From positions 1 to 18,062 of the forward strand of contig CAZRJW010000024.1 of assembly GCA_964600845.1 (NCBI GenBank): 18,062 nt of DNA, in the 5' to 3' direction. This document shows, piece after piece, positions 1-6,834 of this stretch. The notes below the pieces were generated by a model. It saw only the letters and a list, made by a program, of their open reading frames with translations, did no database searches and was not told the DNA's origin. The position numbers were made by a program, and so were the translations under genes. Source of the DNA: JAGOTP01 sp964600845 (GTDB taxonomy: Bacteria; Patescibacteriota; Patescibacteriia; 2-12-FULL-60-25). Position 1 is the stretch's first letter. Each line of letters starts with the position of its first letter.

Positions 1-42
1 CTTGTCCTGGCGGTGATTTCGTTTGTTACGTATAGTCTCTGA
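1..42 (+). CDS. C-terminal end of an unidentified membrane protein (partial)
   Basis: Frame 1 is open from the window edge and ends in a TGA at 40-42. The last 13 residues (LVLAVISFVTYSL) are strongly hydrophobic, like a final membrane helix. It ends 7 bases before the murE-like ATG, so it is probably the preceding gene of the same wall/division cluster. Too little is present to name it; a wall-synthesis membrane enzyme would fit the context, but that is a guess. Confidence 0.4.
   Translation, partial: LVLAVISFVTYSL
31..36 (+). promoter_or_regulatory. Candidate -10 box (TATAGT) before the murE-like gene
   Basis: TATAGT matches five of six positions of the bacterial -10 consensus and lies 13 bases before the ATG at 50. 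Initiation would be expected about 7 bases before that ATG. No convincing -35 box is seen 16-18 bases upstream, so this is weak. Confidence 0.3.
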
Positions 43-49
43 CGATCCT

Positions 50-1399
50 ATGCCGTCCCTCCGCGAACAGCTCAAGCGCTTTATTCCGGCGAGTGCCCTC
101 GATCGCTACCATTTTGCGCTGGCGAGCCTGGCGTCGTTGGTCTATCGCCACCCGTCTCGTGAATTGATTGTGATTGGAGTAACCGGCACGAATGGAAAAA
201 CGACGACCGCCTACGCGATTGCGAAGGCGCTAGAGGCTAATGGTGCAAAAACAGGCTGTACGACGACCGCAATTCTTAAGGTTGCCGATCGTGAGTGGCT
301 AAACGATACCAAGATGACCATGCCGGGCAGGTTTTTCTTGCAACGCATGCTCCGTCAAATGGTCGACGCGGGTTGTCGCTACGCGGTCATCGAGACGTCT
401 TCGCAGGGCCTTGTACAGCATCGCCAGCATGGGGTTTGCTACGATCTCGCCGTCTTTACCAACCTTACACCAGAGCATATTGAAGCGCATGGCGGATTTG
501 AAAACTACAAAAAAGCCAAACGCATATTGTTTGAATACCTCGCCACATTGCCGCCTAAAACCATCAACGGTCAGCTTGTGCCACGAGTCGCCGTGGTCAA
601 TGCGCAAAGCGAACATGGCGAGTACTACGCAACGACTCCGGGAATCACCCAGGTTCAGTGGTACGGGATCGAGAAAGGGGATGGCTTGAAGGCGACGCAT
701 CTAGAATTGTTGCAGAATGGCTCGCATTCAGAAGTGAATGGCTATCCAATGCAGCTCTCACTCCCGGGTCGGTATAACGTTGAGAATATGCTGGCGGCGC
801 TGGCGGTGTGTCAGGTCTTGGGCGTTTCACTTGAACAGGCGATTAAGCGTCTAGAAAAAATCCAAGGGCTTCCGGGGCGATTTGAGCGCGTAAACATTGG
901 TCAGCCGTGGACCGTCATTATCGACTACGCGCCTGAGCCAGAGTCATTGAAGCAGTTCTATACCGCGCTCTCCTCCGTGCCTCACGCGCGGCTGATTCAT
1001 GTCTTGGGATCGTGTGGTGGAGGGCGAGATGTGGCGCGGCGTCCCATCCTCGGTCGAATGGCGGGCGAGAAGGCAGATATTGTTATCGTGACGAACGAAG
1101 ACCCGTACGATGATAATCCACAGCAGATTATCGATGAGGTGGCAGCTGGCGCCTTAGCGGCGGGGAAAGAAGAAGGGGTTTCATTGTATAAGCTCCTAGA
1201 TCGCCGAGAAGCGATTAACAAAGCGATGTCTCTCGCGCGACCGAACGATCTCGTTGTCCTCACGGGGAAAGGTTGTGAGACCTGGATGTGTGTGGCGAAT
1301 GATCAAAAAATCCCTTGGAGCGAACGGGAAGCGGCTGAAGAGGCGATTCGAGCAGCTCTTCAAGCAGACGACGATTCACTTATCGTATTAACCGCCTGA
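50..1399 (+). CDS. murE: MurE-type Mur ligase (UDP-N-acetylmuramyl-tripeptide synthetase), short N-terminus
   Basis: A cytoplasmic ATP-dependent amide ligase that in the family adds the third amino acid to UDP-MurNAc-L-Ala-D-Glu during peptidoglycan synthesis. The Mur P-loop GTNGKTTT is at residues 46-53. The central domain has TNLTPEHIEAHGG followed by ENYKKAK. The C-terminal domain has DYAPEPESLK, GSCGGGRD, NEDPYDDNP and LTGKGCE. The P-loop lies only about 45 residues in, whereas classical MurE has roughly 100 residues before it, so the N-terminal UDP-binding domain is shortened. The usual DNPR specificity motif reads EDPY, so the amino acid added cannot be predicted. ATG 50 is preferred over an in-frame TTG at 23, which overlaps the upstream gene. 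No Shine-Dalgarno sequence is seen. It leads a tight cluster with the next gene 3 bases away. Confidence 0.9.
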   Translation: MPSLREQLKRFIPASALDRYHFALASLASLVYRHPSRELIVIGVTGTNGKTTTAYAIAKALEANGAKTGCTTTAILKVADREWLNDTKMTMPGRFFLQRMLRQMVDAGCRYAVIETSSQGLVQHRQHGVCYDLAVFTNLTPEHIEAHGGFENYKKAKRILFEYLATLPPKTINGQLVPRVAVVNAQSEHGEYYATTPGITQVQWYGIEKGDGLKATHLELLQNGSHSEVNGYPMQLSLPGRYNVENMLAALAVCQVLGVSLEQAIKRLEKIQGLPGRFERVNIGQPWTVIIDYAPEPESLKQFYTALSSVPHARLIHVLGSCGGGRDVARRPILGRMAGEKADIVIVTNEDPYDDNPQQIIDEVAAGALAAGKEEGVSLYKLLDRREAINKAMSLARPNDLVVLTGKGCETWMCVANDQKIPWSEREAAEEAIRAALQADDDSLIVLTA

Positions 1400-1402
1400 G
1401 CT

Positions 1403-2035
1403 ATGTTTCATTTGTCTGATGTCATGAAGGTACAAGCGGGCGAGAAAGTGTTGGGCGTGTTCCGTGCGCATACGATCGCCCTGATCGTTCGTTTGCTGGG
1501 GTTTGCCGTTCTCATGATCTTGCCGTGTTTCTTTATCTTCCCACTTTTTCAGGTCGGAGTGGTCGGGATCCTGATTTTTTGCGCACCCGTCCTGGCCGGC
1601 GTCTTGGGTGCCTGGCGCTCTGTTCGTTTATGGGATGCGACCGCTCTGATTCTGACGGATCGTCGGTTGGTGCATGTCCAACAGCGTGGCATGTGGGACC
1701 GTCATGTGTCTGAAGTAGCTTTCTCGCATGTGGGCGATGTTCAATGGGAGAAGCGGGGCTTGTGGCATTCGCTCTGGGGAATTGGCGCTTTGCGCATTCG
1801 AACGAATGGTGGGGCCGTTCCATCCATTGCCATAGAAGATTTGCGTGGTCCTGACCGCATCGCACGTTCGATTCAGGAGCTGCGTGGTCATGGGCATAGT
1901 GCGGGCCAAGCTCAGGAACAGTCTTCAGGAGTGAACCCAATCGATGCCCAGCGAGAACGCCTTATCCACCAGATCCAGCAGGCAGATGCCGAAGAGCTTA
2001 ACTGGCTCGAAGAGGCGATGCACCGTCCGATGTGA
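1403..2035 (+). CDS. Bacterial PH-domain (bPH2/DUF304-like) membrane protein
   Basis: A 210-residue membrane protein. Two hydrophobic segments (about 25-47 and 51-71) are followed by a bacterial PH-like beta-rich domain, recognised by LTDRRLVHVQQRG at about 84-96 and by the conserved WG pattern further on. The C-terminal 50 residues are polar, Gln/Glu-rich and probably helical. The family has no assigned reaction; members are small membrane proteins with a cytoplasmic PH fold. The start lies 3 bases after the murE-like stop with no Shine-Dalgarno site, which implies co-transcription. A role near the wall/division machinery is suggested only by its neighbours. Confidence 0.75.
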   Translation: MFHLSDVMKVQAGEKVLGVFRAHTIALIVRLLGFAVLMILPCFFIFPLFQVGVVGILIFCAPVLAGVLGAWRSVRLWDATALILTDRRLVHVQQRGMWDRHVSEVAFSHVGDVQWEKRGLWHSLWGIGALRIRTNGGAVPSIAIEDLRGPDRIARSIQELRGHGHSAGQAQEQSSGVNPIDAQRERLIHQIQQADAEELNWLEEAMHRPM

Positions 2036-2055
2036 TAAACTGACCCCGTCCGTCT

Positions 2056-2499
2056 ATGCCGTCCCTTGGTTCTCAGTCGCTTCACTCTCGCGGGGGAGGA
2101 GGGTATTCCTCTCTGCCGTCTTTTCGCTGGCCCATGCTCTTCGCATTGTTGGTCGCGATTGTTTTCTTTGTGGGAGCGTCGACGGTGCGGGAGACGTATC
2201 GTGGCTGGAAGGTGGACCAAGAAATTGAGGGGCTCAAATCGCAAGTTTCCCAGCTAGAAGCGCAAAAACACTCGATGTCGGACCTCTTGGGCAAAATGAA
2301 AACCGATGCCTATGTTGAACAAGAGGCGCGCCTTCGATTTAATCTAAAGAAACCGGGCGAGCGCGTGGTCTTATTTGAAGAAGGGGATGCGAATAGTCGC
2401 CTCACCTGGTCAGACACGACGACCGAGGCGAACGAAGCAGCTCCTCTTGAAGATCAATCTATCCCTCGCCGTTGGGTACACTACTTTGTTACTATCTAA
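2056..2499 (+). CDS. FtsB/DivIC-type septum formation initiator
   Basis: A 147-residue bitopic protein with the layout of FtsB/DivIC: a short basic cytoplasmic end, one membrane segment at about 26-44, then a coiled coil at about 50-82 (EIEGLKSQVSQLEAQ). After the coil comes the family signature: DAYVEQEARLRFNLKKPGE, then VV and an acidic stretch. In other bacteria these proteins join FtsL and FtsQ/DivIB at the division site and help activate septal wall synthesis. The C-terminal 40 residues beyond the signature are polar and not conserved in a way I recognise. It starts 20 bases after the PH-domain gene and ends 4 bases before the next ATG, so it is almost certainly in one operon with them. 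Confidence 0.8.
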   Translation: MPSLGSQSLHSRGGGGYSSLPSFRWPMLFALLVAIVFFVGASTVRETYRGWKVDQEIEGLKSQVSQLEAQKHSMSDLLGKMKTDAYVEQEARLRFNLKKPGERVVLFEEGDANSRLTWSDTTTEANEAAPLEDQSIPRRWVHYFVTI

Positions 2500-2503
2500 C
2501 CCT

Positions 2504-3136
2504 ATGATCCAAAAACGCACCGTTCTCATCGCTGGAGTTATCGCATTGATCGTTCTTGTCCTCGGGGCAACGAGCGCTGTTTTCGCCTACGGGATCACAC
2601 GCAAGCAGTGGGAAGGGGGCGCAACCCGCGCCTTTGCGGGCCTTACCTCATTTCCAGCTGGCAGAGTAGATGGGGAAAAGGCCGTCTATTCTGACTACCT
2701 CGCACAGGTTGATGCGCAACGCGTCTACTTAAAAACGGAAGATGCTCGTCAGCGTCAGCTCCCAACAGATGTGAATAGCGAAACGCGTGAAGCTGCTTAC
2801 AACCAGATTATCCAAATTGCCGGGTTGAATGCGCTCGCCAAAGAAAACCAAGTTACGATTTCTGACCTCGATATCGACAAGGCCTTCGACGATTTCGTCG
2901 CTCAGTCTGGTACGTCGACCCAGCCAGGAGAAATTGATAACTTTTTGAAAGAATCATTCGGCTGGGACCGAGCTGCCTTCAAGAACTACTTCATCCGTCC
3001 AGGAGTGTTGAGCCAAGCGCTTCGCGCCAAAATGCCTGGAACAACCGAAGAAGAGAAGGGGGAAGCGCTTGGAAAAAAATTGGAAGAGCGTCTGAAGAAA
3101 GAAGATGTAAAGAAATATCTTATTATTAGCCCATAA
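2504..3136 (+). CDS. Membrane-anchored SurA_N-like protein
   Basis: A 210-residue protein with an N-terminal anchor or signal helix (about 7-29) and a helical extracytoplasmic region. The segment from about 60 to 170 resembles the SurA/trigger-factor-type chaperone N-terminal domain: a YNQIIQIAGLNALAKENQ helix, a VTISDLDIDKAFDDF helix, then FGWDRAAFKNYFIRPGVL. No parvulin (PPIase) domain follows, so it is a chaperone-like module without visible catalytic activity. The frame is open further upstream, but ATG 2504 is chosen because it gives a proper signal helix and avoids overlapping the FtsB-like gene. The C-terminus is Lys/Glu-rich and helical. A role in folding exported proteins is inferred from the family only. 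Confidence 0.65.
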   Translation: MIQKRTVLIAGVIALIVLVLGATSAVFAYGITRKQWEGGATRAFAGLTSFPAGRVDGEKAVYSDYLAQVDAQRVYLKTEDARQRQLPTDVNSETREAAYNQIIQIAGLNALAKENQVTISDLDIDKAFDDFVAQSGTSTQPGEIDNFLKESFGWDRAAFKNYFIRPGVLSQALRAKMPGTTEEEKGEALGKKLEERLKKEDVKKYLIISP

Positions 3137-3166
3137 GCTCGCTTAAGGCGATGCGCGGCAGAATAT

Positions 3167-3676
3167 ATGGGATTATTTGAAAAACTGTCACGAAGGCTTA
3201 AGTCATCACTTGATGATGGTAAAAAGCCCCCGGAACAGGAGGATCTACGCAGTAAAGTGAACGAAGTTACTCGTAGCCCTAGCGACGCATTCGCAGAAGC
3301 TGATCAACTATTGGACACTCGCGTTCGAAACAATAGCCTTCTTTCCATTGCCGAACGAAGTAAAATAGGCGATGTTTTTTTACGGTATCTTTCGCTTCGT
3401 CTGAGACAGTGGAATGAAGGGCATCCAGGCTCTCAGATAACACAGCAGGAGCAAGTGGTTCTTCTGAAGCGCTTTACTCAGCAGGAGAAAGACCGAGTTT
3501 TACTCGATCACGATGAGACAAATCTTATGCGAAGATTGCTAGGATTTGATCCATCCGTTTCAACGAGTGCTGCGACAGAGGCGAGTCTAGAATTGGAAAA
3601 AGTTCAAGATAGGAAGATTGCTGATATGATCGATCAGTATCGAAAAGATCAGATTAAAGAAAAACTCTCTGAGTAG
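3167..3676 (+). CDS. Hypothetical charged helical protein
   Basis: I do not recognise this 169-residue protein. It has no signal peptide, membrane segment or cysteine pair, is highly charged, and is predicted by eye to be almost all helical, with amphipathic stretches in the middle (SLLSIAERSKIGDVFLRYLS) and a Lys/Glu/Gln-rich end. The AT-rich third positions make it less GC-rich than the genes before it. It lies 30 bases after the SurA_N-like gene and is followed directly by two strong hairpins, so it is probably the last gene of the cluster. A cytoplasmic adaptor-type role is possible but unsupported. Confidence 0.6.
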   Translation: MGLFEKLSRRLKSSLDDGKKPPEQEDLRSKVNEVTRSPSDAFAEADQLLDTRVRNNSLLSIAERSKIGDVFLRYLSLRLRQWNEGHPGSQITQQEQVVLLKRFTQQEKDRVLLDHDETNLMRRLLGFDPSVSTSAATEASLELEKVQDRKIADMIDQYRKDQIKEKLSE

Positions 3677-3694
3677 TTTTCTGTAAACTGAAAA

Positions 3695-3738
3695 CCGCGC
3701 CCCTGAGAAGCTCGCATGTTCGCTTCTCAGGGGCGCGG
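3695..3738 (+). terminator. Long perfect hairpin after the wall/division cluster
   Basis: A 17-bp perfect stem (arms 3695-3711 and 3722-3738, GC-rich core CCCCTGAGAAGC) closes a 10-base loop 19 bases after the stop at 3676. An A-run precedes it, but only a mixed TTGTAGTT follows. It works best as a strong mRNA 3' end, possibly together with the next hairpin. Confidence 0.65.
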
Positions 3739-3752
3739 CGTTGTAGTTGCTC

Positions 3753-3780
3753 CCAGTCATCTCCATGACTGGTTTGTTGT
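3753..3780 (+). terminator. Rho-independent terminator, second in tandem
   Basis: CCAGTCAT (3753-3760), a 4-base loop, ATGACTGG (3765-3772), then TTTGTTGTT. This is a compact stem followed by a T-rich tract, 14 bases after the longer hairpin. The pair probably gives tandem termination of the upstream operon. Confidence 0.65.
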
Positions 3781-3919
3781 TCAAGTTGTGGTGGTCGACC
3801 TACGGCTCGTCGCCAGCGCCATACCCCTAACGGGACGGGTACATTTTGTATAGTGCGCGTTTATCAGTCTTCCGTTGTATTAAAAGAATGCCTTAGTTGG
3901 GCCGAACAATTCCCTTTGA

Positions 3920-3946
3920 AAACAAAAACTCCCTCGGATGAGGGAG
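3920..3946 (-). terminator. Displaced tRNA-Thr terminator (minus strand)
   Basis: On the minus strand the stem CTCCCTC/GAGGGAG (7 bp, 4-base loop) is followed by TTTTTGTTT. The stem and T tract are identical to the terminator of the intact tRNA-Thr; only the loop differs. Confidence 0.6.
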
Positions 3947-3954
3947 TCTCTGCA

Positions 3955-3979
3955 TGGAGCCAATTCCGGGAGTCGAACC
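3955..3979 (-). pseudogene. tRNA-Thr 3' fragment
   Basis: This contains the CCA end, the discriminator base, the 3' acceptor strand and most of the T-arm 3' side of the tRNA-Thr at 7273-7348, with the same sequence. No 5' portion exists upstream on the minus strand, so it cannot encode a tRNA. It is best read as the original 3' end pushed aside when the island inserted. Confidence 0.75.
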
Positions 3980-4022
3980 GAGAAGAGGTAGATACGCCTG
4001 ACATCGCTTGAGTGATCTTTTT

Positions 4023-4080
4023 CGCTCAGATGAGCGATAATTTATCGAGATATGCTTATCTTGATTGATCAATAGTAAGC
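4023..4080. repeat. Cluster of inverted repeats in the gap left of the helicase
   Basis: Three palindromes follow one another: CGCTCA-GA-TGAGCG (4023-4036), CGATAA-T-TTATCG (4035-4047), and a nested one at 4054-4080 with GCTTA/TAAGC outer and TTGAT/ATCAA inner arms. A tandem TCTAATTA repeat follows at 4081-4096. The 300 bases between the attL-like repeat and the helicase contain no gene that I can support, so these are candidate protein-binding or recombination sites, or small RNA hairpins. Confidence 0.45.
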
Positions 4081-4097
4081 TCTAATTATCTAATTAT

Positions 4098-4115
4098 GGG
4101 CATCCTGCGGTCAAC
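4098..4115 (+). repeat. GGGCA-N4-GCGGTCAAC motif, left copy
   Basis: This 18-base motif recurs at 7162-7179 in the same orientation with identical 4-base spacing; only the four spacer bases differ. One copy lies on each side of the helicase, inside the direct repeats. Function unknown. Confidence 0.4.
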
Positions 4116-4126
4116 CGTTCGACAGT

Positions 4127-4165
4127 CACAACACCTGCCTCAAAAGGCGGGTGTTTGTGTTTTGT
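4127..4165 (+). terminator. Hairpin with T-rich tail upstream of the helicase promoter
   Basis: A stem of about 14 bp with one G-U pair and one bulge (arms 4127-4140 and 4145-4159) encloses the loop CAAA and is followed by TGTTTTG. It looks like an intrinsic terminator, but no gene lies between the left island boundary and this point. It may insulate the helicase promoter or end a short RNA. Confidence 0.5.
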
Positions 4166-4173
4166 AAGAGAGG

Positions 4174-4188
4174 GGTAAGCTGCTTACC
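4174..4188. promoter_or_regulatory. Candidate operator: GGTAAGC-T-GCTTACC
   Basis: A perfect 7-bp inverted repeat around one central base, ending 8 bases before the proposed -35 box of the helicase promoter. GCTTA/TAAGC half-sites also occur at 4054, 4076 and 7107. The size and position suit a dimeric repressor or activator, but the regulator is unknown. Confidence 0.4.
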
Positions 4189-4196
4189 TTATCTAC

Positions 4197-4225
4197 TTGA
4201 TTTTATTCGCGTTTTCTGCTAAGTT
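4197..4225 (+). promoter_or_regulatory. Candidate helicase promoter
   Basis: TTGATT (4197-4202), a 17-base spacer, then TAAGTT (4220-4225). The spacing is ideal, but the -10 matches only three of six consensus positions. It would give a leader of about 50 bases to the GTG start or about 110 bases to the alternative TTG start. Confidence 0.3.
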
Positions 4226-4281
4226 GCGCAGTCGTTCTTTCGACATTTCACCCTTCTTCCTTTGATCGGATCGTTACATCT

Positions 4282-6834
4282 GTGAGTCCGGACAGTCGTC
4301 TGGATTCTTCGTGTAACGATCAACATCTAGAAGAAGGGGAACAATTGGAAAAACTCACGCACGCGGATATCCGTCGTGAGCTTGCGCTCGTCATTGAACG
4401 CCTGCTCGCGGCAGAGGATCTGCCTATCACGTTTCGAGCACACCAGCGCGAGGCGTACGAGAGTATGCTTCCCTGGCTGCGTTCAGGAGAACCCGGTCAC
4501 CGCCGGTACTTCGCGCACGCAACTGGTATGGGCAAGACGCTCCACTTCCTCGCCACGACCATTGAGGCGCTGAAGAAGTTGTTGCGTTCGCTCATCGTCG
4601 TACCGAACCAGACTCTTCTGGTCCAGACGGCGAAAGAGATCTACCTCTATACCAACGGCACCGTTGCCGTTGGGCATATCTCGAGCCTCCCGGTCGAGAT
4701 CCGCGATCACAAAGACGACTCCATCGTGTACGCCACGAAGGGCTTCCAGGACAAGTCGATCGTGATCATTACACAGGACAGTTTTCGCACTTGGGCGAAG
4801 CGTCTTGCGGAAGGCTTTGATCCGCACATCGTCATTCGTGACGAGATGCACTGGGCCTACACCGATGCTCAGCTTGCCGCGCTCGACTGCTTCTCTGAGG
4901 CAGTCGTTCTGGGATACTCGGCAACGCCCGATTATCTCACGACGACGGCCCGGAAACATTTCGTGCCGGTTAAGCTCGACAACGGGACGACTCTCTATGC
5001 AGATCCCAATCGGCTGGCTGACACGCACTTCGGTTCGTGTCTCCACCGTGTCGGGCTCCGCGAAGGGATCGAACGCGGTGTGTTGGCCCCGCTCGCTTGG
5101 GGCCAGATCGATCTCTCCACGATCTCGCTTGAAGATGTTCCGGTCATTGATGGTCCTATGGGCTATGACTACGATCCGGCATCGCTCGCGAAACACATGG
5201 AGCGAAACCAGAGTCTCGTGCTCGAGGTGATTGAGCGCCTCTACGAGACGAACGAGTACGGCATTCGCGACCTCCAGGTCGCTGCTGCGTGTCCGAGCGT
5301 TTCATTCGCCGAAGAGTTCGCTCGGATCGTCGGGAAGTACACCCGCACCGCCTCGATCACGGGAACAACTCACCACACGGACCGCCAGAAGATCCTCGCT
5401 GCCTTCGAAGCGGACGAGGATGAAGAGGCGGACGAAGTACTCCGTGCTCTGTCTTCGGTCTTCGTACTCCGCGAAGGCTGGGACTCGAGGAACGCGACGA
5501 TGCTGCTCTTCCTGCGTGCGACGATGAGTCGTGTGCTCTACGAGCAGTTCCTCGGACGCATCCTTCGCAAACGCCGCGATGGTAAGCCGAAGACGGCTAT
5601 CGTGCTCGACCCGCTCTACCAGCAGGCGAAGTTTGCACCCCTCTCTGCCCCCATGCTCTACGGCGTGCCGGGTGAGAAGGTCACGCGCGGAGGGATCCTG
5701 ATCGGGCAACGAGGCGGAAAGAAGCTCGAGTCGCCCTATATCCCCAAGGGTGCACGGGTGACGATCACGGTCCAACCCGTCGAGATTCAGTACTGGACCG
5801 ATGATAAAAGTCTCGTCGAGATCGAAGACAAGATTGGGGAGGGCGAACTCGCTGAGACGAGGAAGGAGACGTGGGGGACGAGATATAGCTTGACGGAGGT
5901 GTTGGGTGTTTCTGACAAGGCTCTCGAAGCCCGGATCTCTCAGTGCCGTTCTCGTCCTGGTATGAGCTCGCAAGGAAGGCCGGTCACTCTCTACTCCCTC
6001 GACGACATGCGTAAGGCGTGTGCTGATCTGCTCAACGATCTTCCCAAGACTGGATCCAATGGGCTCGTCGAGATCGAAGACAAGATTGGGGAGGGCGAAC
6101 TCGCTGAGACGAGGAAGGAGACGTGGGGGACGAGATATAGCTTGACGGAGGTGTTGGGTGTTTCTGACAAGGCTCTCGAAGCCCGGATCTCTCAGTGCCG
6201 TTCTCGTCCTGGTATGAGCTCGCAAGGAAGGCCGGTCACTCTCTACTCCCTCGACGACATGCGTAAGGCGTGTGCTGATCTGCTCAACGATCTTCCCAAG
6301 ACTGGATCCAATGGGCTCGTCGAGATCGAAGACAAGATCGGGGAGGGTGAACTCGCTGAGATGAGGAAGGAGACGTGGGGGGTCCTTACACATATTGCAA
6401 ATCACCTCGGTGTTAGTCGTATGGCAGTGCAGGATCGTAGGGATCAGTGCCGTTCTCGTCCTGGAAAGGATATGGTAGGAAGACCGGTTATTCTCTACTC
6501 CCTCGACGATATGCGTAAGGCGTGTGCTGATCTGCTGGGTAATCCTCCCAAGACCGACGAAGACGGGCTCGTCGAGATCGAAGACAGGATTGGGGAGGGT
6601 GAACTCGCTGAGACGAAGAAGGAGATGTGGGGGACGCGTCCTGGATTGGCGAAGATTCTGAACGTTTCGGTGGATACTATTAAAAGTCGGACTTCTCGGT
6701 GCCGTTCCCGTCTTGGTCTAAGCTCACGAGGTGTCCCGACTCCCCTCTACTCCCTCGACGATATGCGTGAAGCCTGCGCTATCATCCGCAGCAACGCCAA
6801 AAAAAGTAGGCAGCAGAAAGGCAGGTGCTCATGA
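4282..6834 (+). CDS. SF2 DEAD/DEAH-type helicase with four C-terminal modular HTH-like repeats
   Basis: An 850-residue protein. Residues 50-450 form an SF2 (ResIII-like) helicase/translocase core: an FRAHQREA Q-motif-like segment at 51-58, Walker A ATGMGKT at 80-86, motif II DEMH at 187-190, motif III GYSATP at 211-216, VLREGWDSRN at 395-404 and motif VI QFLGRILRK at 422-430. All ATPase signatures are present, so it should be an active nucleic-acid-dependent ATPase. Residues 511-846 are four tandem 84-residue units. No nuclease or methylase domain is visible. The start is uncertain: GTG 4282 has no Shine-Dalgarno (SD) sequence, while an in-frame TTG at 4345 follows AGAAGGGGA at good spacing and still includes the whole core. 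It is the only sizeable gene in the tRNA-Thr island. Its codon use (many CTC, ATC, GAG) differs from the host genes. A role in mobile-element maintenance or defence is possible but unproven. Confidence 0.85.
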   Translation: MSPDSRLDSSCNDQHLEEGEQLEKLTHADIRRELALVIERLLAAEDLPITFRAHQREAYESMLPWLRSGEPGHRRYFAHATGMGKTLHFLATTIEALKKLLRSLIVVPNQTLLVQTAKEIYLYTNGTVAVGHISSLPVEIRDHKDDSIVYATKGFQDKSIVIITQDSFRTWAKRLAEGFDPHIVIRDEMHWAYTDAQLAALDCFSEAVVLGYSATPDYLTTTARKHFVPVKLDNGTTLYADPNRLADTHFGSCLHRVGLREGIERGVLAPLAWGQIDLSTISLEDVPVIDGPMGYDYDPASLAKHMERNQSLVLEVIERLYETNEYGIRDLQVAAACPSVSFAEEFARIVGKYTRTASITGTTHHTDRQKILAAFEADEDEEADEVLRALSSVFVLREGWDSRNATMLLFLRATMSRVLYEQFLGRILRKRRDGKPKTAIVLDPLYQQAKFAPLSAPMLYGVPGEKVTRGGILIGQRGGKKLESPYIPKGARVTITVQPVEIQYWTDDKSLVEIEDKIGEGELAETRKETWGTRYSLTEVLGVSDKALEARISQCRSRPGMSSQGRPVTLYSLDDMRKACADLLNDLPKTGSNGLVEIEDKIGEGELAETRKETWGTRYSLTEVLGVSDKALEARISQCRSRPGMSSQGRPVTLYSLDDMRKACADLLNDLPKTGSNGLVEIEDKIGEGELAEMRKETWGVLTHIANHLGVSRMAVQDRRDQCRSRPGKDMVGRPVILYSLDDMRKACADLLGNPPKTDEDGLVEIEDRIGEGELAETKKEMWGTRPGLAKILNVSVDTIKSRTSRCRSRLGLSSRGVPTPLYSLDDMREACAIIRSNAKKSRQQKGRCS
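5812..6819 (+). repeat. Four tandem 252-bp (84-aa) in-frame repeats in the helicase gene
   Basis: Units begin at 5812, 6064, 6316 and 6568, each exactly 252 bases. Units 1 and 2 appear identical over all 252 bases. Every unit has a constant head (LVEIEDKIGEGELAE then a Lys/Glu stretch and WG), a variable HTH-like core centred on LGVS or LNVS, a constant CRSRPG-type link (CRSRLG in unit 4), a variable loop, and a constant LYSLDDMR-ACA tail. Unit 4 diverges towards its end. The head and tail are nearly invariant even at DNA level, while the core is not. Confidence 0.9.

Larger units (their letters stand above)
3920..3979 (-). repeat. Left direct repeat of the tRNA-Thr island (attL-like)
   Basis: Positions 3920-3979 match 7238-7297 at 56 of 60 bases; 3940-3979 is identical over 40 bases. 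The only differences are the four loop bases of the terminator (GGAT here, TGAC at right). Read on the minus strand, the repeat is the last 25 bases of tRNA-Thr including CCA, followed by its terminator. Homology stops inside the T arm at 3980. A displaced tRNA 3' end with an intact tRNA at the other boundary is the classic footprint of site-specific integration into a tRNA gene. Confidence 0.8.

Noticed and set aside
23..50. TTG start at 23 for the murE-like gene
   Set aside because: It overlaps the upstream membrane-protein tail and adds nine residues unlike the family; ATG 50 is the better start.
2375..2503. Upstream extension of the SurA_N-like frame to 2375
   Set aside because: It would overlap the FtsB-like gene by 125 bases and bury the signal helix; ATG 2504 fits.
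3849..3854. TATAGT box at 3849 as a promoter
   Set aside because: No -35 partner and no gene or RNA recognised downstream before the island boundary.
5302..6405. Long open frame (about 367 codons) on the minus strand across the helicase repeats
   Set aside because: Its product is the mirror of the 84-aa repeat; the plus strand has full helicase motifs. Antisense shadow.
5812..6819. CRISPR array
   Set aside because: Repeats are 252 bp, contiguous, in frame and coding; no short repeats with unique spacers.
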